Below, piece by piece: positions 8,303-18,100 of a DNA stretch of 64,000 nt. Under the pieces are notes generated by a model that did not search any database, was not told the DNA's origin, and saw only the letters and a program-made list of their open reading frames with translations. The stretch is from positions 372,001-436,000 of the forward strand of contig JAXGQD010000001.1 of the NCBI GenBank assembly GCA_040766665.1, written 5' to 3'. This DNA comes from JAXGQD01 sp040766665 (GTDB lineage: Bacteria > Bacillota > Clostridia > Saccharofermentanales > Fastidiosipilaceae). Position numbers and translations under genes: made by a program. Every line of letters begins with the position of its first letter. Position 1 is the stretch's first letter.

Positions 8303-8344
8303 TAAAAAAAGCCCCAAAGCACTGGTATAAGTGCGTTTGAGACT
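8303..8344 (-). terminator. Terminator of tRNA-Arg(CCT)
   Basis: On the minus strand, a long stem (AGTCTCAAACGCACT pairing with AGTGCTTTGGGGCT) directly follows the tRNA CCA end and is followed by TTTTTTT. Confidence 0.8.
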
Positions 8345-8420
8345 TGGTGATCCCGAGAGGACTCGAACCTCCGACCTGCGGTTTAGGAAACCGACGCTCT
8401 ATCCACTGAGCTACGAGACC
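8345..8420 (-). tRNA. tRNA-Arg (anticodon CCT)
   Basis: 76 nt including an encoded CCA. The acceptor stem is GGTCTCG/CGGGATC with two wobbles. The D-arm is TAGCTCAGTGGATAGAGC, the anticodon loop is TTCCTAA with anticodon CCT (reads AGG), and the T-arm is GGAGGTTCGAGTCCTC. It has its own promoter and terminator. Confidence 0.95.
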
Positions 8421-8428
8421 GTAGGCTC

Positions 8429-8457
8429 ATTGTAGAAAGCCGTATGGAGCTTGTCAA
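8429..8457 (-). promoter_or_regulatory. Sigma-A promoter of tRNA-Arg(CCT)
   Basis: On the minus strand, TTGACA and TACAAT are separated by exactly 17 bp, 8 bp before the mature tRNA 5' end. Confidence 0.85.
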
Positions 8458-8470
8458 ACCGATTTCGGTG

Positions 8471-9751
8471 TTACAAGGCTTGCGAAGCTGCTTGAGCCGC
8501 CAGGCGTCCTGTGGCAAAAGCCGCCTGCAAATTATATCCACCGCTGGGTCCATCGATGTCCAGTATTTCCCCAGCAAAGTAGAGCCCCAATTGCAGTCTG
8601 GACTCCATCGTTTTGGGTTTCACTTCATTGAGTGCCACTCCACCGCGGGTGAGCATAGCCTGAGCGAAGGGGCGGGTTTTGCCGAGCTGCAATTCCAAGG
8701 CTTTGAGCGCCGTGATGATGCGTTCACGTTCCGCTTTGGACAAATGTGCGGCATGTTTTAGAGCAGCATCGACATCAAGTGCGTGTATCGCCAGAACCTC
8801 TGCCAATCGCTGCGGCAAGTAACCTAATAAGAAAGACTTCGCCTGCTTCTTGGCATGATTGAGGCAAAACGCATCCAGCCTCTCTCTCAAATCCAGTATC
8901 GTCGTAGCGGGTAAGAAATCCAGGACAAGGCTTAGATTTGTCCCATCCAACTCACGTGAAAAATCCAGGGCCAAAGGACCGGACAAGCCGAAATGGGTGA
9001 AGAGTAATTCACCGCGATAGTTCTTGGCTTGTTTCTTTTTACCTCCTGCCGGAGACAGCGCCGCATCCTCCACGCTCAAGCCGCTCAGCTCGGCCAGCCA
9101 AGCTTCTTCCAGATTAATGGACAAAAGGGCAGGGCGCAGGGGCGTGATCTGATGCCCAAAAGCTTGGGCGAGGCGATAGCCATCTCCGTTTGAGCCGGTA
9201 TGGGGAAAGGACTTGCCTCCTATTGTTAGAATCACGACTTTGCTGAGTAGCGTCCGCGCAGGCGCATCTCGCCCCGATGCGAGTGAAATTTCAAATCCTT
9301 GTTTGTCATGAAAACGGATGTCAGTGGCTGCATTTTCATACAGAAAGCTCACCCCCAGCGACAGACAACGCTTCTCCAATGCGTCCACCAAATCCTCTGC
9401 ACGATTGCTGCGCGGATACACTTTGGCATCGGCTTCGATTTTGTAGGGAACGCCCAGGTCCGCGAAGAAGGCCATGCAAGCATGCGCGTCAAAGCCAGTG
9501 AATGCCGCTCTGAGAAAGCGTTGCTGGGCTTTATCGGGGAAGGCCTCTTGCAGGGTTTGGCGATCTGCGGCATGCGTAAAGTTGCCCCGCCCACCGCCGG
9601 CAAGCGCAAGCTTGCGCCCACAAAACTTGTTCTTTTCGAGGAGGACGATGCTTTTGCCGAACTCTGCCGCATGCAGAGCCGCCATCAGCCCTGCCGGACC
9701 GCCGCCTACGACCGCGATATCATATGGCTTTCGCCCGAAATTTGTATTCAT
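8471..9751 (-). CDS. BaiN/RdsA-type NAD(P)/FAD-dependent oxidoreductase (HI0933 family)
   Basis: 426 aa. It begins with a Rossmann FAD motif (IAVVGGGPAGLMAALHAAEF). Then come 'FCGRKLALAGGGRGNFTHA', a middle inserted domain, 'GGKSFPHTGSNGDGYRLAQ', and a C-terminal FAD-binding end 'AGEILDIDGPSGGYNLQAAF'. This is the pattern of the HI0933/YhiN family, which includes BaiN-type flavoproteins. Substrates in most bacteria are unknown, and the old name 'aminoacetone oxidase' is not well founded. The length is normal. It stands alone, divergent from the PP2C-LysM gene. Confidence 0.88.
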   Translation of the reverse strand: MNTNFGRKPYDIAVVGGGPAGLMAALHAAEFGKSIVLLEKNKFCGRKLALAGGGRGNFTHAADRQTLQEAFPDKAQQRFLRAAFTGFDAHACMAFFADLGVPYKIEADAKVYPRSNRAEDLVDALEKRCLSLGVSFLYENAATDIRFHDKQGFEISLASGRDAPARTLLSKVVILTIGGKSFPHTGSNGDGYRLAQAFGHQITPLRPALLSINLEEAWLAELSGLSVEDAALSPAGGKKKQAKNYRGELLFTHFGLSGPLALDFSRELDGTNLSLVLDFLPATTILDLRERLDAFCLNHAKKQAKSFLLGYLPQRLAEVLAIHALDVDAALKHAAHLSKAERERIITALKALELQLGKTRPFAQAMLTRGGVALNEVKPKTMESRLQLGLYFAGEILDIDGPSGGYNLQAAFATGRLAAQAASQAL

Positions 9752-9767
9752 TTCGCATAACCCGTGT

Positions 9768-9798
9768 TATTCTGCACAAGGGACAGTTGTGCTATAAT
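9768..9798 (+). promoter_or_regulatory. Putative promoter with perfect inverted repeat in the spacer
   Basis: A perfect TATAAT (9793-9798) is preceded by the inverted repeat GCACAA-7 nt-TTGTGC (9774-9792), which fills the -10/-35 spacer. The -35 element (TTCTGC) is poor, so activation or repression by a protein bound at the palindrome is plausible. It would drive the gene starting at 9874. Confidence 0.5.
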
Positions 9799-9873
9799 TA
9801 CCCAATAATATAGCAAAAATGACCCAAATTTGGTGTATTCGTACCCTATTCCAATTGCCAAGGAGGAACTGAA

Positions 9874-11784
9874 ATGGCTAAAAATACGCGACTGGCCACA
9901 ACGGTGACGGCTCGCTATTTTCCGAGTGCCGGTGCTGTAGATGCTTTTTATCTCGACGGACGGATGAACGGAAAGCGTGAGGAGCATTTTGCCGACATTA
10001 CTTTAGATAGGGAGGATCGCGGCTCATTTTACGCTGTTTACGCCTCGTCTCACGGCACGAACATGCCTGTGGACGGTACGGATGGCAACATGGATTTGCT
10101 GGCCAAGATTTCCAAAGATCTGAAGGACAACACCAGAGCGAACATCGATACCGCCATCAACGAATTGGCTGAAACCGCGGTCGGTGTGACCGGTCGTTTG
10201 ACGCTTTCGGTTACCACGACGATTCAGCCGTATTTTGCCGGTGTGATCGTGAAAGATGGTGAGATTGCTGCGGTGACCCTGGGTCGTGCCTGCGCTTACC
10301 TCTACCGTGATGACGCGCTTTTCCCGCTGACCCAAGACGATTTGGGTTTTGAGGCGGTTGATTATTATGGCAAAAGCCTCCCCAACATCGGCGATTTTTC
10401 TGCCGGCGTCGCAGGAACCCTGCGTTATTCCAACATCGCCCAACTGAAGGCCAATGACTGCATCATTCTCTGCAACAAAGAGGTGATGGAAATCATCGGT
10501 CAGAAGCGTATGTTGCAGTTGCTTGACCAAGCCGAAGACCAAAGTGATGCAGCGGGCATGGTCATGGGTTTGGCTACACATGAAGACAACCAAAACTCCC
10601 TGCAGTTTATGATTGGTTTTGTCGAGGATCTGATTCCGCTGGATCGTCTGGGTCGTAGTACACTGGCACGCGGCTTTGCCAAACTGTCCCGTGAAACCGG
10701 CACCAATAAGGCCAGCGAAAAAGTGCAGCGCACAACGGGTCGCACGGATTTTGCCCAGGCCGCCAATGAAGATTTGTTCGCGAATTTCGCTCCGGGTGGC
10801 AGTGCTGCTGCGCCTCAACAGGCTTCTACACCGACCGCTTCTGTGGCCGCAGCAACCACAGCTGCCGTTGCAGCCAGTCAAGCTGCGCGTTCTTCGCGGC
10901 CTGAGCCCTCTACACCTGTAAGCAAAGAGGCAGCTGCTGTGCCTGTGTCGGATCTCATTGCTGACCTTGCGGCTGAAGACGATGACATCCTGAAAAACGC
11001 ACCTGCTGGTGTTCAGGACATTGTCAATAACATCGCTAAACAAGAGCCGAAATCAGCCTACAATGCGGACGGTCTTTCCGATTCCGACCGCGCGGCTATT
11101 GATGCGGCACTGGAAAAAGAAGGCGTGATCAGTCGTGAAACACCGGACATGAACGCAGCATTCGAAGAAGCAGAGATCGAGGGCAAGGTGGAAGCACCGA
11201 GCAAGATTTCTCCCGAAATTCCCGGTGCAGGCAGTGAACTACTGGAAGAAACCAGCCGCCGCGTGACCTTGCCGGAAGGCCGTAAGCGCAGAACCGGCTT
11301 CGAGAACAATCCTCAGGAACCTGAACAAAACACCATCCGCAAGATTGCCATGTTTGTTCTGTTGGGAATTGCAGCCCTCCTGCTCATCTTCGTGATTTAC
11401 ACCCTGGCTTTCGGTGGCGGTACCAAAGCGACCACCACTCAAAACACATCTTCGACTTCGGCGAATGTGGTGACCTTACCGACCCAAACCAAGCCTCCCG
11501 TGATTGTGCCTTCAACCACCGGCATTCCCACGGCGACGACGGTCTTAGCTAAACCGGGCGGAGAATACGAAGTCAGATCGGGCGACACCCTCTTTAATAT
11601 CATTAAGAACGCCTACGAAGTGACGGACGCTGAAGCATATGAGCTGATTAACACCGTGGCAGATGCCAACCCGGGTATGGATCCTGACAGCCTCTATGTA
11701 GGACAGGTCATCCAATTACCGGAAATTGGTGGCAGCGCTGAAACAACAGCAGCCGAAACGGTCGAGGAGACAACAGCCGGTTAA
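9874..11784 (+). CDS. Membrane protein with degenerate PP2C-like N-terminus and extracellular LysM domain
   Basis: 636 aa, AAGGAGG before ATG 9874. Residues 1-250 follow the order of motifs of PP2C phosphatases, but the metal-binding Asp positions look lost: where active enzymes have DGHGG or DGMGG this has YASSHGTN, and where they have (S/T)DGL this has CNKEVMEIIG. Residues 290-480 are a low-complexity Ala/Ser/Pro/Glu linker. One transmembrane helix follows at about 488-511 (MFVLLGIAALLLIFVIYTLA), then a Thr/Pro-rich extracellular stalk. A LysM domain follows at about 565-612 ('YEVRSGDTLFNIIKNAYEV', ending 'LYVGQVIQLPEIG'). The likely topology is cytoplasmic pseudophosphatase, membrane, wall-binding LysM. 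It may link peptidoglycan state to an intracellular partner. PP2C homology is judged by eye. Confidence 0.65.
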   Translation: MAKNTRLATTVTARYFPSAGAVDAFYLDGRMNGKREEHFADITLDREDRGSFYAVYASSHGTNMPVDGTDGNMDLLAKISKDLKDNTRANIDTAINELAETAVGVTGRLTLSVTTTIQPYFAGVIVKDGEIAAVTLGRACAYLYRDDALFPLTQDDLGFEAVDYYGKSLPNIGDFSAGVAGTLRYSNIAQLKANDCIILCNKEVMEIIGQKRMLQLLDQAEDQSDAAGMVMGLATHEDNQNSLQFMIGFVEDLIPLDRLGRSTLARGFAKLSRETGTNKASEKVQRTTGRTDFAQAANEDLFANFAPGGSAAAPQQASTPTASVAAATTAAVAASQAARSSRPEPSTPVSKEAAAVPVSDLIADLAAEDDDILKNAPAGVQDIVNNIAKQEPKSAYNADGLSDSDRAAIDAALEKEGVISRETPDMNAAFEEAEIEGKVEAPSKISPEIPGAGSELLEETSRRVTLPEGRKRRTGFENNPQEPEQNTIRKIAMFVLLGIAALLLIFVIYTLAFGGGTKATTTQNTSSTSANVVTLPTQTKPPVIVPSTTGIPTATTVLAKPGGEYEVRSGDTLFNIIKNAYEVTDAEAYELINTVADANPGMDPDSLYVGQVIQLPEIGGSAETTAAETVEETTAG

Positions 11785-11809
11785 TTAGTTTAAACAACTG
11801 ATTGAAAAT

Positions 11810-11852
11810 AGCCTTCTTGGTCAAATCAACTTGACAGAGAAGGCTTTTTTTT
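11810..11852 (+). terminator. Rho-independent terminator after PP2C-LysM gene
   Basis: AGCCTTCT...AGAAGGCT forms the outer stem with an inner GTCAA/TTGAC stem, followed by eight T residues. Confidence 0.85.
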
Positions 11853-11954
11853 ACAGTATTATGAAGTGCTTTTGATAAAAAAAGCACGTAATACAAAGGG
11901 TATAGAGCCTATTCATTACGTATTATTAAAGATTGAATTGCGAGGAGATCCAAC

Positions 11955-13040
11955 ATGCACAAACGCTTATTCATTCCCGGACCGGTGGAAGTCAGACAGG
12001 AAGTCTTAGATGCTCTTGCGACACCGATGATCGGTCACCGCAGCAAAGATGCCAGTGCCCTGCAGGAAAGCATTTCCAAGAAACTGCAGCAGCTGATGTT
12101 TACAGAAAACACCATCGTGCTCTCTACCTCCTCCGGCAGTGGCTTAATGGAAGGAGCCGTGCGCTCCTTTACGCGTACAAAGGCAGCCGTCTTCTCTATC
12201 GGCGCTTTCGGTGAACGCTGGTACAAGATGTGTACTTCCAACAACGTTCCGGCTGATATTTTCCGCAGTGAACTGGGCAGCGAAACGACTGCAGCGCAAG
12301 TAGACGCAGCTCTGGCTACAGGCCAATATGACCTGCTCACCACGACGCATAATGAAACGGCCACCGGCGTCATGATTCCGATCGCAGAAATCGCCGAAGT
12401 CGTGAAGAAGTATCCTGATGTGATTTGGTGTGTGGATGCTGTTTCTTCTCTAGGTGGCGCCAAAATTGAAGTGGATCAACTGGGCATTGATGTCTGCATC
12501 GCTTCATCACAGAAATGCCTCGGCCTGCCTCCGGGATTGGCTGTCGCTTCTGTTTCGGAGAAAGCCCTCAAAGCCGCTGAATCCGTCAAGAACCGCGGAT
12601 TGTATTTTGATTATCTGGAATTGGTCAAATTCGTCAAAGAAAAACCCTACCAGTATCCTTCGACCCCTGCTTTGTCTCTTTACTATGGTCTGGACAAACA
12701 ATTGGATTTGATTCTGGTAGAAGGCTTGGAGGAACGTTTTGCCCGACATAGCGCCTTGGCCAAGAGAACCCAGGAATGGGCTGAAAAAGAGTTCTCCCTG
12801 ACTGCCGCTCCGGCTTTCCGCTCCCAGACCGTGACCTGTATTAACAACGATAAGAACATTGTCTTTTCGGACCTTAATAAAAAACTGGGTGAGCGTGGCT
12901 ATCAGATTTCGAATGGCTACGGCGCTTTAAAAGACAAAACTTTCCGCATTGCGCATATGGCGGAAACGACGATGGAAGAGCTCGATCAGCTTTTGGCAAC
13001 GATTGATGAGCTTTTGCCGAATATTGCTATCGCAGAATAA
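11955..13040 (+). CDS. Class V PLP aminotransferase, probably phosphoserine or serine/alanine-glyoxylate type
   Basis: 361 aa, GAGGAGATCC before ATG 11955. The start FIPGPVEVRQEVLDAL and the PLP region (CVDAVSSLGG, then ASSQKCLGLPPGLA with Schiff-base Lys187) are those of the alanine-glyoxylate/serine-pyruvate aminotransferase subgroup. It lies 12 bp upstream of serA. In bacteria and archaea with this arrangement, the enzyme is thought to do the SerC step, 3-phosphohydroxypyruvate plus glutamate to phosphoserine. That role is inferred from the pairing; a catabolic serine-glyoxylate role is the alternative. No serB is adjacent. Confidence 0.85.
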   Translation: MHKRLFIPGPVEVRQEVLDALATPMIGHRSKDASALQESISKKLQQLMFTENTIVLSTSSGSGLMEGAVRSFTRTKAAVFSIGAFGERWYKMCTSNNVPADIFRSELGSETTAAQVDAALATGQYDLLTTTHNETATGVMIPIAEIAEVVKKYPDVIWCVDAVSSLGGAKIEVDQLGIDVCIASSQKCLGLPPGLAVASVSEKALKAAESVKNRGLYFDYLELVKFVKEKPYQYPSTPALSLYYGLDKQLDLILVEGLEERFARHSALAKRTQEWAEKEFSLTAAPAFRSQTVTCINNDKNIVFSDLNKKLGERGYQISNGYGALKDKTFRIAHMAETTMEELDQLLATIDELLPNIAIAE

Positions 13041-13052
13041 GTGAGGTTTTCT

Positions 13053-14660
13053 ATGAAAATTCTGATCAGTGAAAAATTGTCGCCCGCAGGCATTGCCTAC
13101 CTCAAAGAACAAGGCTTTGAGACCGATGTCAAATTAGGGCTGAGCGTCGAAGAGCTGGAAGCCATCATCGGCGACTATGACGCATTGATTGTGCGTTCGG
13201 CTACACAGGTCAACGAGAGTTTACTGGCAAAAGCCAAGAACCTCAAAGTCGTAGGCCGAGCCGGTAACGGTGTGGACAACATCAACGTGCCCGAGTGCAC
13301 CAAACAAGGCGTGGTTGTGGTTAACACCCCCGAAGCGAACATTATGGCAGCAGCGGAGATGGCCGTAGCTTTGACCATGACGATTTTCCGTAACATTCAT
13401 ACGGCTGACCGTATGGCTCAGAAAGATGACTTCAGACGTAGTCTGCTGGCTGGCAACGAAGTGGAAGGCAAAACCGCCGGTATCATCGGCATCGGCCGTA
13501 TCGGTGCCATCGTCGCCAGAAAGCTCCAGGGTTTGGGCATGAAAGTCATCGCCTTTGACGAATATGCAGCCCCTGAGCGTTTCGAACGCATGAAAATCGG
13601 GCGTTGTGCCAATCTGGATGAGCTACTCGAAAAGAGTGATTTAATCACCATTCATACGCCCAAGACCAAAGAATCCTATAACATGATTACCGCAAAAGAA
13701 TTGGCTAAAACCAAAAAAGGTGTCCGTATTGTTAACGCGGCACGCGGTGGTCTGGTCAACGAGAAAGATCTCTACGAGGCCCTCGAATCCGGTCAGGTCG
13801 CAGCGGCTGCCATCGATGTCATGGACAAAGAGCCGAATTATACGGCAGAACCCGGTGCGCAGCATTATGAGAATCCTTTAATCTCGCATCCGCATTGCCT
13901 GTGCATGCCGCATCTGGGCGCTTCCTCGGTTGAAGCATCCGAGAACGTTTCAACGGCGGTCACAGAATTGGTAGCCAAAGTCCTGCAAGGCGAGCTGGTC
14001 GCCGCGGTCAATCTGCCTGCTATGCATGGCAGCATGAAGGATCTCGCTCCCTGGATTCAGCTGGCAGAACTTCTGGGAACCGTTTACTTCCAATGCGAAA
14101 AAGCCGCGGTGAAAAAGCTGGAAGTACGTTACTCCGGTAATCTCGTTGCAGAGGAGACGGGGATTTTGACGCTCTCTGTGATGAAAGGTCTGCTCACCCC
14201 GATTTCCGATTCACGTATCAGTTTCGTCAACGTGAAAGAGAATGTGGATGCCCTGGGCATTCAAGTTACGGAAGTCAAAGACGCCGAACAAACCCGCTAT
14301 GAAAACATGATCACCCTCGTCTTTGAAACGGAAGAAAAGCAACTTGTCCTGGGCGGCACCGTCTTTGTCGGTGGCAAACCCATGCTCGTTGATTTCTTCG
14401 GCTATCAGGTGGATATCGCTTTTGGCAAGCATATGCTGGCTCTACACAACGACGATGTGCCCGGTATCATCGGCGCCATCGGTACCAAACTCGGTCAGGA
14501 GAACATCAATATCAACGCCGTGCATTGGGCGGGCAAGCCGGATCGCAAACGTGCCCAGGCGATGCTTGTGACCGATACACCGGTTGACAGTGAGATGATT
14601 AAGAATCTGGCTTCGATTCCTGGCGTCTTACACGTATCGAAGATGGAGTTTGAAGTTTAG
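13053..14660 (+). CDS. serA: D-3-phosphoglycerate dehydrogenase, long form
   Basis: 535 aa from ATG 13053; GTG 13041 is rejected because GTGAGG serves as the ribosome-binding site. It catalyses the first step of serine synthesis, 3-phosphoglycerate to 3-phosphohydroxypyruvate with NAD+. Domains are a substrate-binding half, then the NAD-binding half with 'GIIGIGRIGAIVARKLQGLG', 'VNAARGGLVNEKDL' (catalytic Arg) and 'PHLGASSVEASENV' (catalytic His). An allosteric substrate-binding (ASB) domain follows, then a C-terminal ACT domain ('LHNDDVPGIIGAIGTKLGQE', 'NINAVHWAG'). The long form is typically serine-inhibited through ACT. A terminator follows at 14708. Confidence 0.95.
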   Translation: MKILISEKLSPAGIAYLKEQGFETDVKLGLSVEELEAIIGDYDALIVRSATQVNESLLAKAKNLKVVGRAGNGVDNINVPECTKQGVVVVNTPEANIMAAAEMAVALTMTIFRNIHTADRMAQKDDFRRSLLAGNEVEGKTAGIIGIGRIGAIVARKLQGLGMKVIAFDEYAAPERFERMKIGRCANLDELLEKSDLITIHTPKTKESYNMITAKELAKTKKGVRIVNAARGGLVNEKDLYEALESGQVAAAAIDVMDKEPNYTAEPGAQHYENPLISHPHCLCMPHLGASSVEASENVSTAVTELVAKVLQGELVAAVNLPAMHGSMKDLAPWIQLAELLGTVYFQCEKAAVKKLEVRYSGNLVAEETGILTLSVMKGLLTPISDSRISFVNVKENVDALGIQVTEVKDAEQTRYENMITLVFETEEKQLVLGGTVFVGGKPMLVDFFGYQVDIAFGKHMLALHNDDVPGIIGAIGTKLGQENININAVHWAGKPDRKRAQAMLVTDTPVDSEMIKNLASIPGVLHVSKMEFEV

Positions 14661-14707
14661 CTTATTTGATTTCGGGCTTTTGATTAAGTTAGAAGAGTTT
14701 GTGATGA

Positions 14708-14736
14708 GGGCTTGCCGCTGAGGGCAAGCCCTTTTC
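14708..14736 (+). terminator. Rho-independent terminator of the serine operon
   Basis: The stem GGGCTTGCC/GGCAAGCCC with a short loop is followed by TTTT, about 50 bp after the serA stop codon. Confidence 0.8.
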
Positions 14737-14748
14737 CGTGGGAATTTT

Positions 14749-15128
14749 GCGGTGTCGCTTGTGGGCTTAGCTGCGACGCTCTGTATTGGCCTCAGCGGAG
14801 CGATGAAAAATGGACAAAATTTTCGGGGATGTGGACATTTTTTCGGTTTTAAGGTCACTGCCCAGGTCAAACACAGGATTTTGTGACACTTTTGACGACT
14901 GGTGGACACCGTCACCACATCCCCGTAATAAGTGGCCATAAAGTAGCCTTTTGACTCGTCGGAGTACCATCCGGAGGCGTTTCCAACCACATCCTCGTAA
15001 TTATTGCCACAAAACCAGCAGTCTGACTGAAGGAGAGCGGAGTCGTCGCCTACCCAAGTAGCGCGACGTAATAGAGCGGTGTCGCTTGTGGGCTTAGCTG
15101 CGACGATCTGTATTGGCCTCAGCGGAGC
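14749..15128. repeat. 53-bp direct repeats with GTCGC palindromes flanking a dispersed element
   Basis: Two copies of a 53-bp sequence (14749-14801 and 15076-15128) differ at one base. Each contains a GTCGC...GCGAC hairpin (14754-14777, 15081-15104) followed by CTGTATTGGCCTCAGCGGAG. They bracket copy A of the 200-bp element. A third GTCG...CGAC palindrome lies at 15042-15067. The 14661-15183 gap holds no gene. The arrangement suggests duplication of a composite mobile or recombinogenic unit. Confidence 0.75.
14800..15000 (-). repeat. 200-bp dispersed intergenic element, copy A
   Basis: Reverse orientation relative to copies at 19820 and 33174. It has three GGGATGTGG boxes: read on the minus strand at 14995-14986 and 14923-14914, and inverted at 14826-14835. 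It ends with the conserved GAAAATTTTGTCCATTTTTC. The frames open through it are not conserved between copies, so it is treated as non-coding. Confidence 0.8.
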
Positions 15129-15183
15129 AAAGCATCCCCGATCGAAGCCTGCGCAAAGAAACCGAATACCACGAGGCTGATTC

Positions 15184-18100
15184 CTAATTTCTCACCTGGA
15201 TCAGTGTGCTTTCTCCCATGCGGTAGACCACTTCACCCATGCTTTCCAGCAGTGCCGCGTTGAGCCCCGGAAAAGCCGTGCGCTCGATATTTCCTAAAAT
15301 GATGTATTCAATCTGATAGATTTTTAGAAGACTGCGCAATTCGGCTGCCGTATGCGCTTCATAGATGCTGCGCACGTCGCCTTCACGCGGGGCAATCAAA
15401 CTGGCGTAGGCATTAGGTTGATCGACACCGGTGCGCCAGAGCCATTCATGCGTTTGCCAGCCCAACACGGTAGGCAGGCCGGTATAGGCAGAAATCCGGC
15501 AACTGTCGGTGTAGCTCAGGCCGTTCGCTTCAACGATATGAGGCTGTCCGCTGACATGCTCGTTTAGCCATTGAATGAGCGCCCAGTCATCCTGCAGACT
15601 TTGCTCACCCAGTTCAGGCGCTATTTGCGGGCTGGTTTCCGTGAGCATCCACTGAGAGGCGTCGAGCCCCTTGTAGTTTTCTGTTTTAAAAGCTGGCAGC
15701 CAGGTAAACGTAGCGGCAAAAGGATAGACCAGCGGTGCCGTCAAAGCCAGCAAGACCAAGGCGAAAACTAGGAAGAAGGGAGCACGCCACAAACGTCTGG
15801 GTCTGCGACCGATGCGTCGACTGATGGAGGCTTTTGCCTCATCCAAAACCTCTTTATCCGAAAGGCGGGCCTGTAAGGGAATCCCGGCCGTCATGTCCAT
15901 TTGTTCGGCGTGGATGCGGCGACCAGGCTCTTTGCGAGCTAGGGCGTTGAGGCGGCCTTGGTGCAAAAATTCCAGAACCAGAGCAACGGCTGCTGCAGGT
16001 AAGGCCAAACCGAGCAAGATGGAGGCTTGGTAGGTGAATTTAAACATCGTATTGGCTCTGGCAAAACCCTGCTCATAGATGTCGCGGACATAGATGAATT
16101 CGGGGGCCAGGATTAAACCGAAAGCAGCGATGAAGAGCAGGAGAATGGCAAAACTGCCCAAGTGGAAGCGGCGGGTGAAACTGCGCTCGCTGGAGGCTTT
16201 TGCCCTAAAAGATTGGACCCTCTCGTTGCGTTTATCGATGTGGGACTTATAGGTCTGGGGGAGGATGGTTTTACGATTGAGCCAGCCGCGATTGTTCGTT
16301 GTGACGGCAGTCTCAGCCACGGGGGCGGGAACCTGCTGCTGCATGATGGCGCTACTTTCTTCAGCTGAGGCTTTGCCCTGACGCTTGTAGCGGAGCAGTG
16401 CGGAACCGATGAGGCTCAGGGCAAAAAGCAAGAAAACCAAAGCCTGTGGTCCGTAGAGCACCAGTAGTTGGTAGAGGGGGGTATGGTAAGGAACGATAGC
16501 GATTTCTTTTGCCATTGGAGAAAAGGCCTGATTGAAAGGAATAATCAAGAGATGCGCTAGGGCAAAACTCATGTTGAGCGAAAGTCCCACGCCGGTCCAC
16601 AAGCCGGGGCGCAGAATGAAAAGCAGGATTGCGAAAAGCATAGCGGCTAAGAAAAACCAGCTCTGGCTGAGGGTGTCCGAAACGAACAAGAAGGGTAAAA
16701 AAACCGCGACGATTTGCATCAATCCCAGGGGCAGTGTAATCAGTTGCAAGCCAGGACCGATAGCGCGTTTGGCGGTGTAGCTGAGAAAGAAAGCGAGGAC
16801 CACCCAGTAAATTGGGAAATCCCAGAAATTGCCGGTCATAAAAATGCCCAATAATAAGGTGGTGAGCGGCAGGACGCCGGACAGGCACCATGAGCGCAGG
16901 AAAGCACCCAAAAGGTTTAGGCGCGAATAGCGCAGGGCACCGCGTGACTCGAGCAGCAGGCTGCTGTCGTAGGCGTTGAGGGTGAGGAATTGTTTTTTGC
17001 CACGTAACTTACGGTAAAAACGCAAGAGCGTTTGTGATTCGAGCAGCAGTAAAACGCTGGCGATGAAAAGCAACACAAAAACTGTATTGGCCAGATGGGC
17101 GTGCAAGTCACCGACCAAAAACGAGTAATAGGGAAATTCGTGAATCGTCTGGTCCGCTGTGGGTGGGTTGTAACCGATGTAGCGGGTCGCGTCAGGGAAG
17201 AAGTATTGATCGAGATTGCCGAAACGGGTCGTGCCGGCTGCCAAACGCTGTAGTAGCCATTTGCCCGGTGCGATAGGACTGATGAAAAAGTCGTGCGCAT
17301 TGCCTGCGAAACAAGTGTAGACCGCGCTGCCGATGCCGGCCAAACTTGCGAAAAGGACTTTGAGCCGCTGACTAAGCTTTAGCCGCTTGCCCAAGAGACT
17401 GAGCAGCAGGTAACCCACGCCATAGGCCATGCTCAGCATATAGGCGAAAGTCGAGCCCATGCTGAGGTTGTAGGCGAAGTTCACGGGGACGTTCGAGAAT
17501 TTTGCCAAAAAGGTGTAAATGAACTGCCCGAAATAGTAATAGTTGATGCTCTGACCGGAAAACCACATGTCGGCGGCAGGTAAAAAATCGCTGCGCCAAA
17601 GGGACATCATGAAGCCGTAGTCCATGAATTTTTCGAGACCGCGCGCGGCCGGCATCAGACCTCTCACAAAAGCCATCAGCATGAGCGCATAGGCAAAAGC
17701 CGCCACACTCAAAAAAAGCGCCCGCCATTGGCTGCGTCGGAAGAGTGAGAGCAGGGCCGGTTTCATGGTTTTAGGGTTGAGATAGGCAATCGCCGCCCAA
17801 GCCAGGCTCACGATAATAATATTGCTTCGCGTGAATGCCATTAGTTTGAGATAGGAGAGTGTCCAGATGCTGAAAGCAATCAGGCTGAGTCCCAAAGGCG
17901 GGGCAAAAAGCCAAGCCAGGCCGCTGTGACGTTTGAACAGTTTGAGTGCCAGGGGATAAACGGCCAGGCCCAAGAGCAAGCTACTCAAAAGCCAGCTCGC
18001 ATAAACGCGCCAATCCGCCTGTAAGACGTACTGCGCCAGCGGTAGTATGGCAACACAAAGCACGATGCTAAGAATCAGGGTCACCAGGCTGGCTTTGCTT

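Noticed and set aside
11887..11931. CGTAAT...ATTACG inverted repeat upstream of the serine operon as an operator
   Set aside because: Six-base arms 30 bp apart in AT-rich DNA are not convincing without a matching promoter.
14628..14990. Open frame across repeat copy A (and 33186-33401 across copy C)
   Set aside because: The predicted peptides share a few words, but frames, lengths and ends differ between copies, and copy B does not keep the frame. The conservation is at the DNA level.
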